Part shown: positions 37,472 through 47,345 of the stretch, piece after piece
How positions within the stretch are numbered: the first letter of the stretch is position 1
How the letters are laid out: each line of letters begins with the position of its first letter
Assembly: GCA_965140555.1 (NCBI GenBank)
Contig: OZ223259.1
Coordinates: 186,001-250,000 of the forward strand
DNA from: UBA1351 sp965140555
GTDB lineage: Bacteria > Bacillota > Clostridia > Lachnospirales > Vallitaleaceae
Direction: 5' to 3'
Length of the DNA: 64,000 bases
Program-made: the position numbers and the translations under genes
Notes under the pieces: model-generated
The model's input: only the letters and a program-made list of their open reading frames with translations
What the model was told of the DNA's origin: nothing
Database searches by the model: none

Positions 37472-38380
37472 TTAACTTTCGTAGTATACCCATTTTTTCG
37501 ATGTCAAGAATATAATACCTGTTGTGATCACAATAACAAATAGTAAGGACCATGACATAGCACTTGCATATCCCATTTGACGACTCGAGAATGCTTTATC
37601 ATAAATATACAATACCATGAAATTCGTTTCGTTCATCGGTCCACCTTTTGTAATCAAAAAGGCTTGAGTAAATACTTGAAAGGAGTTAATGGTCTGCAAT
37701 ACAAAGTTAAACAAAATAATCGGAGACAACATTGGAAGTGTTATATTGAAGAACTGTGCTACCTTACCACCACCATCAACTTTACATGCTTCATATAATG
37801 ATGACGGTATATTTTTTAACCCTGATAGAAAGATAACCATTGATGATCCAAATTGCCACACATATAGAATAATCAATGTGAGTAAGGCTGTTTTTGGATT
37901 CGCAATCCAGTTACCACCTTCAAAACCAAAAATATCTAAAAAACTATTTAGCAAACCATTTTTACCAAAAAGTTGTGTCCACATTACGGCTATCGCAACA
38001 CTACCCCCAATTAATGAAGGAATATATATAATCGTTCGATACAAATGCATCCCTTTCATTTCTCTTTTTAATAAAAGGGCTATAAACAATGCAAAGGTTA
38101 ATTTTAATGGAACGGATATAAATACAAATTTAATCGTAATCCACATGGATTTTAAAAACTTCTCATCACTAAATAATTTAATATAGTTTTCTAATCCGAC
38201 AAATCTCGATTCAAAAAGATTCGTATGTTGAAAAGATAAATACAACGAATTTAAAAACGGATACATTGTAAACGCCAATAATCCTATTATCCATGGGGCT
38301 AGAAAAATGTACGCTGCTATATTATCTCTTATGATTCTTTTTCTGCTTTTTTTACCAACAGGTATCTTCATCTCACTCAT
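37472..38380 (-). CDS. Aldouronate-type ABC transporter permease, MalF-like
   Basis: A 302-residue permease. It starts with a basic cytoplasmic segment (PVGKKSRKRIIRDN) followed by FLAPWIIGLLAFTMYPF, a hallmark of UgpA/MsmF-like subunits. The ATPase-contacting loop has EACKVDGGGKVAQFF. It pairs with the downstream permease and the upstream lipoprotein. Confidence 0.92.
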   Translation of the reverse strand: MSEMKIPVGKKSRKRIIRDNIAAYIFLAPWIIGLLAFTMYPFLNSLYLSFQHTNLFESRFVGLENYIKLFSDEKFLKSMWITIKFVFISVPLKLTFALFIALLLKREMKGMHLYRTIIYIPSLIGGSVAIAVMWTQLFGKNGLLNSFLDIFGFEGGNWIANPKTALLTLIILYVWQFGSSMVIFLSGLKNIPSSLYEACKVDGGGKVAQFFNITLPMLSPIILFNFVLQTINSFQVFTQAFLITKGGPMNETNFMVLYIYDKAFSSRQMGYASAMSWSLLFVIVITTGIIFLTSKKWVYYES

Positions 38381-38447
38381 AGTCTATTACTCCATTCGTT
38401 AATAGTGAGGAATATGCCATAAAGTATATTCCTCACTCAGTCATTGC

Positions 38448-39803
38448 TTAGTTATTTGCCAACTCTTCTAATCGTTCCATAAACTTAGTCGCGCCTTCTT
38501 CAACGGAGATTGAATCAAATGCAATTTCTTGTCCGATTTCTACAAAGATTGAACCTAATTCCGCATTACCGGTAGGACCTGAATAGTATGCTCTTAAGTC
38601 TCTTGCCATGATTTTATCAACAACTTCCATAACTTTTACATCTTCATCTGTCACTAGCCCTTCTTCACTAATTAAGGCATTTCTTTGTATTTCAGTTGGT
38701 AAAACGCCACGAGCTGTTTTGAGTGCTAAAGCAGCCTCTTTCGTATTTGTCATAAAGTCTAAGAAACGAACAGCAGCGTCTTTTTTATCTGATTTTTCAT
38801 ATACTGACATGATAATTCCCGGACGAGCATCATCTGCTCCTTTTCCATTGTCTCCTACAAGGAAAGGAATCATAACAAATTCATCATCTGTTTGGTCTTG
38901 ATATCGACTAAACGTTCCGGCATAATTCACTTCCATCGCTGTTTGACGTTGTAACAAAAGTGAGTTTGCAGAGAAGTCATTGATTGTTGATACATCAGCC
39001 GGCGCTACAGTATTCGCTTCTCTTTGATCTTCCCACCATTGATAATAACTTTGAATTTGATCTTTTGTAATTGTATAGTTTTCATTATCATAAGGAATAG
39101 GGCCTTCTACACCTAAAACTGAAACAGCATAATCAGGGAAAACCGGGAATCCCATTCCTTCATTGTTTACCGAAAGGTCAGGTATTCCATAAACTTTGCC
39201 ATTCGATTTTTCATAGATTTCTTTTGATTTAGCAACAAGATCATCCCATGTAGAAGGCTCTTCCAATAGGTCTACACCAAGTTCATCCATAAGGGTTTTA
39301 TTCATAACAAGGACTTTACCGTTAACGGATAAGTTAACACCATACATTTTTCCATCTACAGAACACGCCTCAACATATTTAGGATTATGTCCACTTACAT
39401 CAACTTTCCCTGTAATATCAGCCAGTGCGTCACCTGCCAACAACTCCCCATACCATTCACCAACAGTACTGTAAACATCCGGTGCATTACCGCCTAATAC
39501 TTGGGCGATTAATTTATCTCTGTATCCTTCCCAACCTTGATATTCAGGAATAACTTTGATATCCGGATTCATTTCTTCAAATTTAGCGATTGCAGCTAAT
39601 GTATTTGCATGTCGTGCCTCCGATCCCCACCATGAGACTCTAATTTCCGTTACATCGCCGTTACCTTTACTTCCGGTATCACCACCACCGCCTTCAGACG
39701 TGCTTGTGCCACCATCATTGCTTGAACTGTTACCTGAACAGCCGGACAATGCCATTACAATAACCATCGTCAAAGCCATTACAATAATTGATACTCTTTT
39801 CAT
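38448..39803 (-). CDS. Sugar-binding lipoprotein of the GH67-linked importer
   Basis: A 451-residue extracellular binding protein of family 1. The signal ends in lipobox ALSGC, followed by a Ser/Gly-rich linker. Lobe motifs include VSWWGSEARHANTLAAI near the N-terminus and GNAPDVYSTVGEWYG. AGGAGG precedes the ATG. A TATAAT at 39848-39843 on the minus strand, in the gap after the regulator gene, suggests its own promoter; repeated TTGTTGGTT-like motifs there could bind the YesN-type regulator. Proposed ligand: aldouronic acids, inferred from GH67. Confidence 0.92.
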   Translation of the reverse strand: MKRVSIIVMALTMVIVMALSGCSGNSSSNDGGTSTSEGGGGDTGSKGNGDVTEIRVSWWGSEARHANTLAAIAKFEEMNPDIKVIPEYQGWEGYRDKLIAQVLGGNAPDVYSTVGEWYGELLAGDALADITGKVDVSGHNPKYVEACSVDGKMYGVNLSVNGKVLVMNKTLMDELGVDLLEEPSTWDDLVAKSKEIYEKSNGKVYGIPDLSVNNEGMGFPVFPDYAVSVLGVEGPIPYDNENYTITKDQIQSYYQWWEDQREANTVAPADVSTINDFSANSLLLQRQTAMEVNYAGTFSRYQDQTDDEFVMIPFLVGDNGKGADDARPGIIMSVYEKSDKKDAAVRFLDFMTNTKEAALALKTARGVLPTEIQRNALISEEGLVTDEDVKVMEVVDKIMARDLRAYYSGPTGNAELGSIFVEIGQEIAFDSISVEEGATKFMERLEELANN

Positions 39804-39956
39804 AACCTTTTCCTCCTAAGTCATCTGTTTTTCTATAAATTTATTATAATATTAGAGAACAATCAAAAAAAGATACCAAACCAACAATTTATGCAACAAA
39901 ACAACAGTCTTTTGTGTTGGTTATGGTAACTTTTATCAATTATTACTCTTTATTTC

Positions 39957-41564
39957 TCAGCTATTATGATGTTTTCTATATTTAGATGGTGTATATCCTG
40001 TATATTTTCTAAATATTTTACTAAAATAATTCGAGTTTTTGTAGCCAACTTGTTGTGCTATTTCATAAATTTTGTTTGTGGGATCCATCAGCATATTTTT
40101 TGCTTTTTCCATTCGAACGTGTGTTAAATATTCCAAATAACTAATTCCAACTTCTTCCTTAAAAATATGTCCTATATAATTCGGTGTGAGATAAACCTCT
40201 TCTGACAAGCGTTCCAAGCTTATTTCTTCATTTAAGTTGTCTTCTATATAGCTTTTTATATTAGCAATAATATTATTTGAATTTTCAATGTTATGTTGTT
40301 GAAGATATTCTACCGTTTTATATAAGGCATCTTGAATGGTTGTTTTTATTTGATTTAGCGTTTCAATTTCCATGATGTATTTGAATAAATTTTTACGTTC
40401 TGTATAAATACTCTCCAACTCCGTATATTGTTCACTAAGCATCGTGTTAATAACAAAAAACATTTCCATACTCAGTTGTCTGACGTATTCAATGGTAAAT
40501 TCATTGTTTCTATTGATAATTTCAAATATTTTATCCACAACACAAAGGGCTTTATCCAAATCCTTGACTGCTATAGCTTCTGTTAATTCTTTTTTCCATG
40601 GTCCTAAGTGCGCTTCTCCGTCGCTATTTCTCTTCACGAGATCTTTATACACAAGAAGGCTACTATCACCATAATACATTTTATACTCTAATGCCTCTGA
40701 AGCCTGATTATAGGCTTGTGATATACTTTCTATAGCATTTACTATATTACCTATAGCCGCAGTTACTGAATACCCTAGCCGCTCTTTTATTTGTTTTTGC
40801 GCTTTCTTAATCCATGTGTTGATAACTTCCTCTTCACACTCTTGTGCGTTTAACAAAAAAATGAGAATGAGCGTGTCCCTATTATACTTGACCATTTTTA
40901 ATGTATAATGGTCTTTTAAGATGTCATAAAATTCTTTCTCAACTTGTTCAATAATATGCTGTAAATCGACCTCTTTATGGTCAAGCAGTTCATTAACATA
41001 GTTACTTTTATCTAATTGAACTTTGACCACTGCAAAATTATCTGACTTTATTTCTATACCGAATAAAGTAGCTACATTCTTATTATACTGACCTTTTATA
41101 AGAGATTCGATAAACTTTTCTTCCATATAGGGCACTGCCTGTTCATAAGCTAATGTTTTTTTACGGTCTTCTTGCTCATCGATGACTTTCTTTCTGAATT
41201 TGTCTACAAGCTGTTCTACGCCCTTTTCTATCTTATCAACTGTCACCGGCTTTAACAAATATTCAAACACGTCGTATTGTATTGCGGACCTGGCATACTC
41301 AAAATCTTCATAACCACTAAGTATGAGAACCTCTGTTGACAAATTCAACGCTCTGATGTTCTTTATTAATTCCATTCCACCCATAATCGGCATTTTGATA
41401 TCCGTTATAATTATATCCACATGATTGTCCTTAATAAAGTCAAGGGCTTCTTGACCATTATTACCTTCACCGACAATTTCAATCCCATAGTCGCTCCAGT
41501 CCAAACAATATTTCAATCCATCAATAACAAACTGCTCATCATCTGCAATAAACATTTTTAGCAT
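39957..41564 (-). CDS. YesN-type response regulator of the GH67 locus
   Basis: A 535-residue transcription factor. Receiver domain with ADDE, phospho-acceptor Asp55 in IIITDIKMPIMGG and Lys in YLLKPVT; a long linker region; C-terminal AraC double helix-turn-helix (LSEEVYLTPNYIGHIFKEE and IAQQVGYKNSNYFSKIFRKY, ending TGYTPSKYR). The ATG at 41564 is preferred since AAGGGG lies 8 bases before it; in-frame GTG and ATG codons 2-3 codons earlier overlap that site. It should activate the binding-protein operon that follows when phosphorylated by the kinase encoded 30 bases upstream. Confidence 0.93.
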   Translation of the reverse strand: MLKMFIADDEQFVIDGLKYCLDWSDYGIEIVGEGNNGQEALDFIKDNHVDIIITDIKMPIMGGMELIKNIRALNLSTEVLILSGYEDFEYARSAIQYDVFEYLLKPVTVDKIEKGVEQLVDKFRKKVIDEQEDRKKTLAYEQAVPYMEEKFIESLIKGQYNKNVATLFGIEIKSDNFAVVKVQLDKSNYVNELLDHKEVDLQHIIEQVEKEFYDILKDHYTLKMVKYNRDTLILIFLLNAQECEEEVINTWIKKAQKQIKERLGYSVTAAIGNIVNAIESISQAYNQASEALEYKMYYGDSSLLVYKDLVKRNSDGEAHLGPWKKELTEAIAVKDLDKALCVVDKIFEIINRNNEFTIEYVRQLSMEMFFVINTMLSEQYTELESIYTERKNLFKYIMEIETLNQIKTTIQDALYKTVEYLQQHNIENSNNIIANIKSYIEDNLNEEISLERLSEEVYLTPNYIGHIFKEEVGISYLEYLTHVRMEKAKNMLMDPTNKIYEIAQQVGYKNSNYFSKIFRKYTGYTPSKYRKHHNS

Positions 41565-41593
41565 TGTCATCACCCCTTATAGTCTTTGCCTGT

Positions 41594-43390
41594 TCACTGT
41601 TTTTCTACTTTCTTTCTTATTCTTACATCCTCTATTGCCGGAATCGTTATTTGAACCTTGGTTCCCTTTTCTACCTTTAGATATTCTAATCCAAATTGCT
41701 CTCCATAACAAATCTGTATACGACTATTGACATTACGAATGCCATATCCTTCTTTGCTAATCTTATCCTCCTTTAAGATATGATTCATCTCATCCGGGTT
41801 AACCCCAAGTCCATCGTCATATACGGTAAATAGCACAACACTCTCCTGCCTTCTAGCCGTAATTTGAATTTGCCCCTCCCCCTTATACGGCCCTAAACCA
41901 TGAATTAAGGCATTTTCAACTAATGGCTGAAGCAATAATTTTATCGTTCTGAGCTCAAATAAATCCTCATCATACTTTTCTATAAACTCAAAGCGATTAT
42001 CATATCGTACCGCTTGAATTTTCATATACAGACTAAGATGTTCTATTTCTTTTTCTATTGTCGTAAAATCACTGCCGTTATTGAGACCTAGGCGGAAAAA
42101 ACCGCCCAAATTTGAAACCATCTGACTGATATCGTTTGCTTTTATTCGTATTGCCATCCAATTAATGGCATCTAAGGTATTGTATAGAAAATGTGGATTA
42201 ATCTGAGATTGAAGGGCATTCAGTTCAGCCATCCGCATTTTCTGGTGCTTTTTCTCTACTTCTTGAATCAACAACTTGATTCGATTTGTCATTAGTTCAA
42301 ACCCTGTATTAAGTTCGTTCATCTCCGATATATAGCCTACATCCGTATCTATTTTGAAATTACCGTTTCCGACATTCTTCATCTGAAGAAGCAATTTCCT
42401 AACGGGTTTTATAATACTCTTAGCAAAAAAATAAAGAAGAATAATGGCAATGACACCACAAACGATGCCGACTCGGGTAACATTTGACACCAATATTCGG
42501 ACACTTTTATTAATTTCAGAATTAGGTTTTAGTTGTATTAATCTATAGCCATATTGTTCTGAGCTCGTTTCAATGACAAAAAAGTTTTCACCATCTAATT
42601 GATAGGTTTTACCACCATATGCATTATCTTTAAAAAGTTCCTTATCATCCTTATTAATTAGCTTAGGATACTCCTCTAACCATTCTTTGCTATATGGAGA
42701 AATCAACTCCCTGTTTTCATCTAACAATAAGGTGATATCTCTTGAATCCTTTGTCTTATTTTCAATAAAGCTTCGCAAATCCACTTCATTAATAAGAATA
42801 CACAGAATCCCTATAACCTCTCGGTTCCGATCATACAAGTAACGATAATAGGTAACAACATCTTTAACTGATGTATCATTGGCCAAATAATTTTTTTGCG
42901 TTGCAATAATACCATCGGTCCCTTTTCTAAGTTTTTCTAAAAATTCCGGTTCTTTTATAAACGAAGAATTAACAATCCCATTTGCATTGTTATAATTATT
43001 GACATATATACCATCATTAATAATAACAATTTGACTTATATCTTTTCTTGTATTTACCGTTGCAGAAAAAAGTTGATTTACCTCTCTTACAAAAGTCACC
43101 TGTTCATAAAAATCCATATCTTTTGCTTTCGACAGTTTATTGATAATTTCTTCATTCAACGCTATCGAAAGCGAGAGTTGTCGAATTTCATTTAATCGGT
43201 CATTTAACCGAATATTCTTTTGCTCCAACAATTCAACGGATGTATCGTATACTTCTGACATAACAATATTAGATATTGACATACTAAGAATAACCCCTTG
43301 TATTGTCAATAGCACAATGATTAAGGCACTTGTTCCGACAACCAGTACTTGAATCATCTTCACCTTTTTGATTTTTTTTATCTGACTCAC
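41594..43390 (-). CDS. YesM-type sensor histidine kinase of the GH67 locus
   Basis: A 598-residue membrane kinase. A first helix (about 12-38), an extracytoplasmic Cache-like sensor, a second helix (about 300-325), HAMP, then the HisKA_7TM-like phosphorylation motif SQINPHFLYNTLDAINW and an ATPase domain with QPLVENALIHGLGP, YDDGLGV and GYGIRNVNSRI. First gene of the kinase-regulator-importer-GH67 set. It likely detects extracellular xylan fragments directly or through the binding protein. Confidence 0.93.
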   Translation of the reverse strand: MSQIKKIKKVKMIQVLVVGTSALIIVLLTIQGVILSMSISNIVMSEVYDTSVELLEQKNIRLNDRLNEIRQLSLSIALNEEIINKLSKAKDMDFYEQVTFVREVNQLFSATVNTRKDISQIVIINDGIYVNNYNNANGIVNSSFIKEPEFLEKLRKGTDGIIATQKNYLANDTSVKDVVTYYRYLYDRNREVIGILCILINEVDLRSFIENKTKDSRDITLLLDENRELISPYSKEWLEEYPKLINKDDKELFKDNAYGGKTYQLDGENFFVIETSSEQYGYRLIQLKPNSEINKSVRILVSNVTRVGIVCGVIAIILLYFFAKSIIKPVRKLLLQMKNVGNGNFKIDTDVGYISEMNELNTGFELMTNRIKLLIQEVEKKHQKMRMAELNALQSQINPHFLYNTLDAINWMAIRIKANDISQMVSNLGGFFRLGLNNGSDFTTIEKEIEHLSLYMKIQAVRYDNRFEFIEKYDEDLFELRTIKLLLQPLVENALIHGLGPYKGEGQIQITARRQESVVLFTVYDDGLGVNPDEMNHILKEDKISKEGYGIRNVNSRIQICYGEQFGLEYLKVEKGTKVQITIPAIEDVRIRKKVEKQ

Positions 43391-43470
43391 CCCTTTAGTG
43401 TTCTGACTATTTAATCCATATGCTCATACATTATACTAGACTTTATATAAGAAAGCTAATCCTAAAATCC

Positions 43471-43487
43471 TTAAACAAATCTTAACC
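43471..43487 (+). promoter_or_regulatory. Direct repeat upstream of the OmpR-type regulator gene
   Basis: TTAAAC at 43471 and TTAACC at 43482, 11 bp apart, lie about 35 bases upstream of a plus-strand TATAAT (43521-43526). One-turn spacing of TTAAC-like hexamers is the usual arrangement for OmpR/PhoP-family sites. Autoregulation is inferred. Confidence 0.45.
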
Positions 43488-43549
43488 ACTTACAGTCTTT
43501 CTTTTTAAACACCTTCTAGGTATAATAGATTTCGGAGGTGGAGATAACC

Positions 43550-44248
43550 ATGTATAATATATTAATCTGTGATGATGAACTCCCTATAATAAAAGCAATT
43601 CAACTGTACCTAGCTCAAGACAATTACAACTTCTATACGGCGGATAACGGAAAGAAAGCCCTCGATATTCTTGCGCAGGAAGACATTCACCTGATCCTGT
43701 TAGATATCATGATGCCGGTTATGGATGGCCTTGAAACCATGGCCAAAATACGAGAGGTCAGCCATATTCCCATTCTTCTGCTTACAGCCAAAAGCCAAGA
43801 TACGGATAAAGTGCTCGGTCTTAATCTTGGTGCAGATGATTACATTACCAAACCTTTTAACCCTGTTGAACTGGCTGCACGTGTCCGCTCTCAATTGCGG
43901 CGCTATTTGGAATTTGGCGGTCAATCTATTGATGAACACATTTATCACGTTGATGGTTTAGAACTCAACGATCGGGAAAAACAAGTCACTCTCGATGGCG
44001 AACCTATTCGATTAACCCCTAAGGAGTATGACATACTGCTTCTTCTTATACAACATCCGAATCAAGTATTTCCTCCAAAAGACATCTATCGTCAAATCTG
44101 GAAGGAAGCACCTATCCATGGTGATAAATCCGTAGCTGTTCACATTCGTCATATACGAGAAAAAATCGAATATGACCCCAACAATCCTCGTTACCTCCAA
44201 GTTGTATGGGGACAAGGATACAAACTCGCAGAAAGGAAGTTATCCTAA
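43550..44248 (+). CDS. OmpR-family response regulator
   Basis: A 232-residue regulator. Receiver: CDDE, Asp52 in LILLDIMMPVMDG, Lys in YITKPFNP. Winged helix: RLTPKEYDILLLLIQHP, KSVAVHIRHIREKIE and the end VWGQGYKLAERK. The ATG at 43550 is preferred, with GGAGGTGGAG upstream; an in-frame GTG at 43538 overlaps that site. The stop codon overlaps the start of the kinase gene (TAATG). The gene is divergent from the YesM kinase and appears to form an independent two-component unit. The regulated genes are unknown. Confidence 0.94.
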   Translation: MYNILICDDELPIIKAIQLYLAQDNYNFYTADNGKKALDILAQEDIHLILLDIMMPVMDGLETMAKIREVSHIPILLLTAKSQDTDKVLGLNLGADDYITKPFNPVELAARVRSQLRRYLEFGGQSIDEHIYHVDGLELNDREKQVTLDGEPIRLTPKEYDILLLLIQHPNQVFPPKDIYRQIWKEAPIHGDKSVAVHIRHIREKIEYDPNNPRYLQVVWGQGYKLAERKLS

Positions 44249-46179
44249 TGAAATCACAAGTCGATGCAACACCACAACATAAGGCCCGCACAATAGCCTT
44301 CTATTGCCTCACCTTTCTGAGTGGCGCTGCTTTTCTCTTTATCCTGTTTCTCCATGACTATGCAGCGCAACATGGATTGTATACCAATAATTTATCCCAA
44401 GCAAAAGCGGTTTCTTATCGTAGCGTCAGTTATGATTACGCTAATTATTACGCTAACTATGCCGAAGGTAGCTTTGACAACAGCTATATCATACCGGACT
44501 ATGTCAAAGGCACGGTAACTGATTCAGACGGAACCGTTTTATGGTCCAATCAATCGGAGAGTGATTCATCTATTGCTTATTCATTCATCTACTCACAATA
44601 TGTTGCTCACAATGAAGACTTGGAATCGACGCTTGATGTAGCACTAACCCTAGCTCCGTCCTTTGTTCAATACCAACCTTATTCAACAATTAATACAGCC
44701 TATTACAACGTGTATAGACTAAAAGATAAGCTCCTCTATATGGGCTTTGGGTTATCCGCTCTCTTTATCTTCTGTTTAGTCGGACTTATTCAGGATATCC
44801 GTCGTAAAGGTACACGCCATTATCATCGATTTTTGAATATGTGTAGAACTATCCCTTTTGATGGCTTATGTCTGCTTCTATTAGGTGGTGGGGTTCTGAT
44901 GGCTCTTCCTATCGCCTCCCTTACGCATGATACCGTATTGCGTTATGCGATGGTACCACAACTGCTATCCTCACTATTACTCTCCTTCCTGTTTCTTATG
45001 TTTGTCGATGGCTTAACCTATCGTCTTGTAACCAAGACCCTTCTTCCACCTCTGTTAATCAGGCGAGGTTTTAATGGGATAAAAAGAGGATTAAAACAAT
45101 TCATTATGGCTTTGCCCTCTATCTACCTTCTCATTATATTTATTACCTCAGTCATCCTAATAGATGTCATCGTCTACACTTTTGTTCTTCTAAATGAACC
45201 TGAAAATATCTTCATTATCTTCGGTATCAGTGTTGTTACGATCCTCTTCCTATTAGGCACTATTTGCTACATGTACTATCAGTTTATGCACTATGAAAAG
45301 GCAACAGAAAGTCTGGCATCCGGCAGATGGAATTATACTGTACCTACACAATTTGCCTTCGGGCACTTTCATACCATCGCCACGCAGTTAAACCAAGCCT
45401 CTGACGGCATGCAACATGCTATAGAGAGACAACTAAAAAGTGAACGTATGAAAACCGAGCTTATTACCAATGTCAGTCATGACCTGAAGACACCCCTTAC
45501 TTCAATTATCAATTATTCCGACCTCATCACAAGAGAGTTGGACCTTACAGAATCGTCTCCTTCAACTAACACCTTAGAGACCACCAAAGAATTTGCAACG
45601 ACCTTGCATCATGAATCCCGTAAGCTACTGACTCTCATTAACAACCTTATCGAGGCCTCCCGAGCATCTTCAGGTAATCTCGACTGCCTTCTTGAATCTA
45701 GTGACACCTCGGTTATCCTAGAGCAGCTAGAAGGCGAATACGAACAGGCTCTATGTGAGCGCGAATTGGAATTCATCATTGAATCGCCAACAGAACTTCC
45801 TCCTATTCAAGCTGATTCCAGACACATATGGCGTGTCTTTGATAACCTGATGACCAATATCGTGAAGTATAGCCTACCAAATACTCGTGTCTATTTGGAA
45901 CTTGTCCACGATGAACACACCCTCTCCTTCATCTTCAAAAATGTTTCAAAAGATCGCATTAGCCTCTCATCAGATGAGCTTATAGAGCGCTTTGTTCAAT
46001 CGGATACATCCAGACATAGCGACGGTCATGGGCTAGGACTCTCCATCGTTCAGAGTCTCATGACTTTGCAAAAGGGCACTCTAGCGTTAGATGTAAGCGG
46101 CGATCTATTTACTGCTACTGTAAGTTTTCCATTGGCTAAAGATGCTGTAGTTGAATCGATAGACGTTTCTTTTGTATAA
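44248..46179 (+). CDS. Multi-spanning sensor histidine kinase
   Basis: A 643-residue kinase. One N-terminal helix is followed by an extracytoplasmic region (about 45-165), then several further helices (about 165-350: seven or so hydrophobic stretches in groups), a HAMP-like segment, the phosphorylation site NVSHDLKTPLTSIINYS and an ATPase domain with RVFDNLMTNIVKYSL and HGLGLSIVQSL. The DHp/CA order is that of VanS/PhoR-like kinases, but the many-helix front is less usual. The start at 44248 overlaps the regulator stop and follows GAAAGGAAG. Confidence 0.92.
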   Translation: MKSQVDATPQHKARTIAFYCLTFLSGAAFLFILFLHDYAAQHGLYTNNLSQAKAVSYRSVSYDYANYYANYAEGSFDNSYIIPDYVKGTVTDSDGTVLWSNQSESDSSIAYSFIYSQYVAHNEDLESTLDVALTLAPSFVQYQPYSTINTAYYNVYRLKDKLLYMGFGLSALFIFCLVGLIQDIRRKGTRHYHRFLNMCRTIPFDGLCLLLLGGGVLMALPIASLTHDTVLRYAMVPQLLSSLLLSFLFLMFVDGLTYRLVTKTLLPPLLIRRGFNGIKRGLKQFIMALPSIYLLIIFITSVILIDVIVYTFVLLNEPENIFIIFGISVVTILFLLGTICYMYYQFMHYEKATESLASGRWNYTVPTQFAFGHFHTIATQLNQASDGMQHAIERQLKSERMKTELITNVSHDLKTPLTSIINYSDLITRELDLTESSPSTNTLETTKEFATTLHHESRKLLTLINNLIEASRASSGNLDCLLESSDTSVILEQLEGEYEQALCERELEFIIESPTELPPIQADSRHIWRVFDNLMTNIVKYSLPNTRVYLELVHDEHTLSFIFKNVSKDRISLSSDELIERFVQSDTSRHSDGHGLGLSIVQSLMTLQKGTLALDVSGDLFTATVSFPLAKDAVVESIDVSFV

Positions 46180-46235
46180 TTAGGGTATCAAGGATAAGTT
46201 CACCAAATCCACATACACATACACTATATAACATA

Positions 46236-46279
46236 TAAAAAAGAAGCACCAGCTACAAAAAAATGTAACTGGTGCTTCT
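46236..46279 (-). terminator. Terminator after the AraC/GyrI-like gene (possibly bidirectional)
   Basis: AGAAGCACCAG (46242-46252) and CTGGTGCTTCT (46269-46279) form an 11-bp stem with additional TACA/TGTA pairing. On the minus strand it is followed by TTTTTT. It lies between converging genes. Confidence 0.85.
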
Positions 46280-46349
46280 GATTGTACAACATCCTATTTA
46301 TATCTGTGAACGCTACGTTAAATTCTTGGCTACCTATTTCTCCAATAGA

Positions 46350-47237
46350 TTAAGCCTTTTTCACCGGAATCCATAATTCACAAAACAAACCCGGCTTCCC
46401 CTTTTCAACATAGATTTCGTAATCCGTAGCATCGGATATTTCATAGCCCATCTGTGGTAGAAACTCTTTATAAAAACGCTTCCATGCGTCACTAATACAC
46501 TCCCCATCATCTCCAATACATTCCAATACCACATACTGTTGCTTTGATGTCCTCCACGTACGATATCCTTTTTGCTCCATTTCTTTTTGATCAAAGTCTT
46601 GCGTCTCGTCATCCACAAGCACGCCAATTCCATAATCAAACATTTCCTCCTGAGTCGGAGAACAGAGTCCATATAAATCTTTTTTTCCGTCCGGTCTTAA
46701 TTGTCGTAATGTCTCAACGCGATTGCTCTTATGACATTCATCCCAAAAATCCGGTATCTCATGATTTCCCTCTTCATTTATAATTTCGTTAGAAAAGGAT
46801 TGTGCCACGCAAATGAATCTCTGTGCCTCTTTTACTTCCATACGATAGTCCATACTTTTACCGCCTTCCATTGATATCCTAATTTTCAAGGGATTAAAGA
46901 GGCATAGTTTCGTTCCTTGCTTTCTTGCCTGTTTCGGTGAAACTCCATGAAAACGTGTAAATGCTTTTGTAAAACTTTCCGGCGTATCATAGCCGTACTT
47001 TAAGGCTACATCTATCACTCTTTCATCTGTTTCCATTAATTCTACACCTGCAAGTGACAATCTACGATTTCGAATGTACGCGTTGGCCGTCATTCCTGCC
47101 ATAACGCTAAATGTTCGATGGAATTCATAACTTGACATATAAAATTGGTCTGCTACATCTTCATAATTCATATCTTCCAGTAAATGATCTTCCATATAGT
47201 TAATTGCCTGCTGGAGCATCTCTATCCATGCCATCAT
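46350..47237 (-). CDS. AraC-family regulator with GyrI-like effector domain
   Basis: A 295-residue one-component regulator. The double helix-turn-helix is N-terminal (about 5-110: YEDVADQFYMSSYEFHRTF, VALKYGYDTPESFTKAFTRF, ending HGVSPKQAR). Residues about 125-290 are a GyrI-like small-molecule-binding domain (YRMEVKEAQRFICVA at the start, FCELWIPVKKA at the end). This Rob/SoxS-like fusion is common in clostridia, where it often responds to hydrophobic toxicants. GGGAGGAG precedes the first ATG; a second ATG follows immediately. Monocistronic with its own terminator. Confidence 0.92.
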   Translation of the reverse strand: MMAWIEMLQQAINYMEDHLLEDMNYEDVADQFYMSSYEFHRTFSVMAGMTANAYIRNRRLSLAGVELMETDERVIDVALKYGYDTPESFTKAFTRFHGVSPKQARKQGTKLCLFNPLKIRISMEGGKSMDYRMEVKEAQRFICVAQSFSNEIINEEGNHEIPDFWDECHKSNRVETLRQLRPDGKKDLYGLCSPTQEEMFDYGIGVLVDDETQDFDQKEMEQKGYRTWRTSKQQYVVLECIGDDGECISDAWKRFYKEFLPQMGYEISDATDYEIYVEKGKPGLFCELWIPVKKA

Positions 47238-47345
47238 GTCTCCTCCCTTCGTTACCTCATTATAGTATCAAATCCAGCCGTCCGTTTCCTGTCCTATCTT
47301 GTGTTCTTTTGGCATCATCCCTTTACGGTCCTTGTTTATGAGCCA

